Source: Paralvinella palmiformis (Eukaryota; Annelida; Polychaeta; Terebellida; Alvinellidae). From it: a stretch of DNA of 64,000 nt. Shown piece by piece: positions 60,615 to 64,000 of the stretch (position 1 is the stretch's first letter; each line of letters starts with the position of its first letter). Below the pieces are notes generated by a model that had not been told where the DNA came from, made no database searches, and was given only the letters and a program-made list of their open reading frames with translations. A program made the position numbers and the translations under genes. The DNA is taken from positions 377,501 through 441,500 of the forward strand of contig JAODUP010000165.1 in assembly GCA_025642065.1 (NCBI GenBank), in the 5' to 3' direction.

Positions 60615-60705
60615 ATGTCTAAATAACTAACTGATGTCTAAATAACTAACTGATGTCTAAACTAAATAGCTAACTGATGTCTAAAGAACTAAATAACTAG
60701 GTCTC
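60615..60705. repeat. 16-bp minisatellite, right part
   Basis: ATGTCTAAATAACTAACTG units continue the array seen at 59760-59897. Confidence 0.85.
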
Positions 60706-62366
60706 CAAGCACAAAATCATGGGCCAGCTCATATAGTGACAATTCGTAATCTACTGCACCATCAGAGGTTTCGTCCGTTTTCCCGTATGTGACCACATAT
60801 TTGTTGGTGGATTTTCTAACCTTGAACTTTTCTATCTTCCCATTGTATGTTCGCAGGCCTCCACCCACTGTCTAAACATAGACATGCCAACAACAGTGCC
60901 TTCCAGCAGTTTCTGGAGATTTGCTCTCTTTTCCCCATCCAACTCAGGGAAATGAGCAGCCAAATATCCAGGATCTAGCCTCTGAAGCTTCTTTTACAGC
61001 TTGCTTCTTTCAGCAGTTTCACGGCGTTCTTGTTTTTGGCATACCTGACCACCATTTCTAGTTGTAGATCCAGCTGACACTTCCCTTTTCCGTCTCTTCA
61101 GGCGTCCAACTAGTACAACAAATTTTATCACATGATCACGCTGGCCGTGAAACAAATTATCCAGATACTGCAGGCTTCTATTTTTCTTTGACCTCACCTT
61201 GCTGAAGAGGTAACCGACAATCGCATATTAGGAGCCTTTTCCCGCACGCCACTAAACATCTCCACCACTTATTCCTCATCTATATTGTACGACCACGGAG
61301 ATAAGGTCACCTCTCTCAGTTTGTCGGTTATGGTGAGGTCCAAATATGTCCTGTACTGCCACTCGAGGACCTGGACAGTGGACCGAAGAAGCTCAATCCC
61401 GTATTCTGAGGGCGACTCTCTCAATGATATGAGGGTTCTGTCACTGCTGTTCAGATCATCATCAAAGAAGTCTACCTTCATCTGGAATAAGCGGCTTGGA
61501 ACACTATTCGTTTTCACACAGTCCATGTGGCACACCACGCACCTTGCCAAGTACGTCTATGTGATTTATTTATCACCGCGAAGATGTATAGAACCGATGC
61601 ATCCAGGGCCCAGACAGCAGTTTACCTAACAGGCCAAGGACCTGCATCTCAATGCGACATGTGGTGCTGAGGAAATCCTTCAAGATGTCACTTCTCAGTC
61701 CACCACATGATGTGCATGTATGCAAGAAATTAACAAATATCGAATGATATTGATGGTAAATAACATACAGATGGAACAAAACTTGGAGCCGATTTCCACG
61801 ATAGAGATATATTAATCCTTTGTGCAGCCAATTTGCTACAAGACATAGCACAAAGACCTTGATATCGCCCTTTCCATATTTATATCTGAGATTGTTCATT
61901 TGTAGAACAGCATTCACAGCAAAGCAGTCGACACCATGGAGTTGGCATGTTATTGTTCCATCGATCTTCTTCAACGCTAGTCTTGCTGATGAAGCGATCA
62001 CATCCAACGGGTGATTTCTTCCACTCTTTGGCCAGATCAGTCACTCATCCAGCTAAAACAAATGCTGTCAAGTTGCCAATCGAGCTGCAAATGTGCTCCT
62101 GATAATCGATGGGTGTACCACCTTCCAGTTCATCAACAGCGATGACGTAGCACCTGGAAGCAAACCATTACTTTTACATTAAATCTAATTTACTAGTCCC
62201 TAGTGTTGTTGCCTGTGAGTAAAATATGTCACAAGTATTCAACAAACTAAAATTATACTCAATAGTGTTAAAGTACTATTTACAGTTTAAGTATAAGTTT
62301 ATTGGGCATGGAACAGCAAACAAAATTTGTGCTGGTTATTAAACACGTGTATGAATTTTCTCTTAC

Positions 62367-62554
62367 TTAGAAACAGTTGTTATGTGGATGCTGTTGATAT
62401 GGATGCCCTTCTGGATGGTTGAATGAAACCCCAAAGTCACATTTTCGTTCTCCAGGATGGCCTCTGCTGTCTGGACATCAAGATCTTGGCCCATCATCTC
62501 AATCGTGTTCAGATGCGGAACATTGTAAACAAATTGTCCACATCTAATAGCAAA
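62367..62554 (-). pseudogene. Exon of the unrecognised decayed gene
   Basis: The acceptor CTTCTTCCCAAG gives phase 0 and the donor GTAAGA gives phase 2: 188 bases, 62 codons plus two bases. The next exon supplies the missing base. The frame also stays open upstream through VPTANIPILLPK, so the acceptor could lie about 45 bases further upstream. Confidence 0.55.
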
Positions 62555-62817
62555 CTTGGGAAGAAGAATTGGAATATTGGCAGTAGGGACCAGAAGAAAA
62601 GAAATGTAAATTAACTAAATTCTAAAATTGCAAGTGCGCAATTTAAATACCATTTGATGGTAACCTTTTTTCAGGTCAATAGGGAAACTACTTAACAAGT
62701 AGACCAACATTATATCTAACACATTATACCTTTTGCCTTTTATATTAAGCTTAATTTATTAATTACTAATATGGTTGCCCAGGAGTAAATATTTTATTAT
62801 AAGATGATAATATGTAC

Positions 62818-62953
62818 CTGATTTACAATTGCATCGTGTACAAGAAGCTGTATGTCACGTGAATATGTTTTGGAGGACGTAACAAACATCCCAGTCTGGA
62901 AGCCAGCAATTTCCTGCTGTAGCTGTTTAGTTTCGTTCTCAAGGTAACGGATG
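62818..62953 (-). pseudogene. Exon of the unrecognised decayed gene
   Basis: The acceptor is CTCTGCTAG and the donor is GTACAT. 136 bases, one base plus 45 codons, ending in phase 0. The first third looks like a coiled coil. Confidence 0.55.
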
Positions 62954-63212
62954 CTAGCAGAGCTTCATAATAAGGTTCCCTCTAACACATGTAGTTCTTC
63001 CTGTGTGTCGCCACATTTCTTTTATGCAGCTCTGAGCAGTGCCGGATTGTGCACTTTTTTGCAGCGGTTTATGACGTCTCCTGACTACCGACCGTACCCG
63101 CTTTGTATCTGTAATGTTGGATGCATCGCTGTGTATGTATGGAAGTATGTGTCCATAACACAGTCTTGAACATGAACTGGTTTTATTAAACAAGTATTGG
63201 TGTGCTACTGTA

Positions 63213-63220
63213 CTACTGTG

Positions 63221-63260
<40 letters not shown>
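63213..63260. repeat. (GT)n microsatellite
   Basis: A GT tract inside an intron or flank of the decayed gene. Confidence 0.9.
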
Positions 63261-63261
<1 letters not shown>

Positions 63262-63385
63262 AACCACTAGGGAGAAGCGTACGCTATTATATAGCAGAAA
63301 TATATCATTACAGTATCCAGTAACTCCCGATTCTCATGCTCTTTATGCCGGAGATGCTTCTTTAAATCAACAATAGACCGATTAA

Positions 63386-64000
63386 ATTACCCCCTGGAGG
63401 CACCATGCGGATGAATTTCTCACTACTGTCTAAGAATCACTGTGTTACATGGCGATTTTCACGTGTAGTGGCCGAAAAATGTCATACTTAAAAAGTGTGT
63501 ATAGCCTTTTTTCCTGCTATATTTGGATTTTATTTATAGTCTATTAAGGTTGTGTGTTCTCCAGATCATAATTTTGCATTAATAGCAATGGCATAGACTT
63601 TATCCAATAGATATATGCCACTAAACTAAGTAACGTTCAGCGCAGTTTGCATGGCTGTCATGGTCCGGCCTGTCTAGTTCAAACTTATCTTTTGTAGAAC
63701 CTTTGCCATCTGACATGACGATGTGAATGGATAAAATCAATGATCACATAGATTATAATTCAATGGGTGATTCCTATTACTGTAACATTGGTATTTATGC
63801 ATGATATCTTGTAATGAAAGTGAATTAATTGTTTTATTTTCTAAATCAGCCATTCGTGCAATGTTTACTACATTTAAATGTCAAGAGTGTTAATACTCTA
63901 ATGTATTTTTAAATAATGTATTTAACCCATTGAAATCTATGCTAAAAATTCCCTACCAGTAAACAATAATGAATGCTTAGCTGTGCCATTAATCTGGAAA
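63386..64000. other. No recognised feature
   Basis: AT-rich sequence. I see no exon, repeat or terminal structure here. Confidence 0.5.

Larger units (their letters stand above)
60706..63385 (-). pseudogene. Decayed intron-containing gene of an unrecognised family
   Basis: Minus-strand blocks: 63313-63383 (SIVDLKKHLRHKEHENRELL), exon 62818-62953 (coiled-coil-like YLENETKQLQQEI, then SKTYSRDIQLLVHDAIVNQ), exon 62367-62554 (NVTLGFHSTIQKGIHINSIH), exon 62153 downward (CYVIAVDELEGGTPIDYQEH, TGA stop at 62045-62047), 61573-62007 (NNLRYKYGKGDIKVFVLC, LLGKLLSGPWMHRFYT), 61269-61550, 60994-61197, and 60706-60872 (KIEKFKVRKSTNKYVVTYGK, then LSLYELAHDFVLGD, chromo/Tudor-like in feel). Three exons join through GT/AG introns with matching phases. 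At least three in-frame stops and some frameshifts make it a pseudogene. I suspect a repeated metazoan or transposon-borne family but cannot name it. Confidence 0.6.

Overview
This is a eukaryotic, AT-rich, intron-rich and repeat-rich window. Intron sizes, the dense tRNA-derived SINEs, the CR1-like and gypsy-like remnants and the two readable genes all fit a marine invertebrate. A mollusc or another lophotrochozoan is my best guess, but nothing in the window proves it.

Layout. (1) About 1-29822, plus strand: the 3' part of a testican/SPOCK/Carrier-of-Wingless-type gene. A follistatin-like EGF exon lies at 2602-2707. After a gap of 16.6 kb come three tiny phase-0 exons rich in Lys and His, then the SPARC-type extracellular calcium-binding (EC) domain with two EF-hands, a thyroglobulin type-1 domain with the CWCV signature, and a very short C-terminus. 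The signal-peptide exons lie upstream of the window, and I could not find the expected Kazal exon. (2) 33162-43849, minus strand: a complete nine-exon annexin of 336 residues whose splice phases all agree. It lies tail to tail with the testican gene. (3) About 46985-51800: a degenerate CR1-like LINE, plus strand. Its endonuclease region is interrupted by a tRNA-derived SINE with a 13-bp target-site duplication and by a 1.2-kb inverted-repeat element. A second CR1 fragment lies on the minus strand. (4) 52620-54680: a region with two near-perfect hairpins and TTAA-type ends. (5) 56590-57070: a piece of LINE reverse transcriptase, plus strand. (6) 57188-59500: a decayed gypsy-like gag-pol, minus strand. 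(7) 59760-60710: a minisatellite split by a Tigger/pogo-like MITE. (8) 60700-63390: a decayed, intron-containing coding region on the minus strand from a family I cannot name.

Between these lie several dispersed repeat families (SINE families A, B, C and F, a small MITE, and others), a 34-bp minisatellite and many microsatellites. Most of the long open frames on either strand are microsatellite or chance frames.

The testican would be a secreted matrix protein that binds calcium. The annexin would be a cytosolic protein that binds membranes in a calcium-dependent way. Nothing suggests a shared pathway beyond calcium binding.
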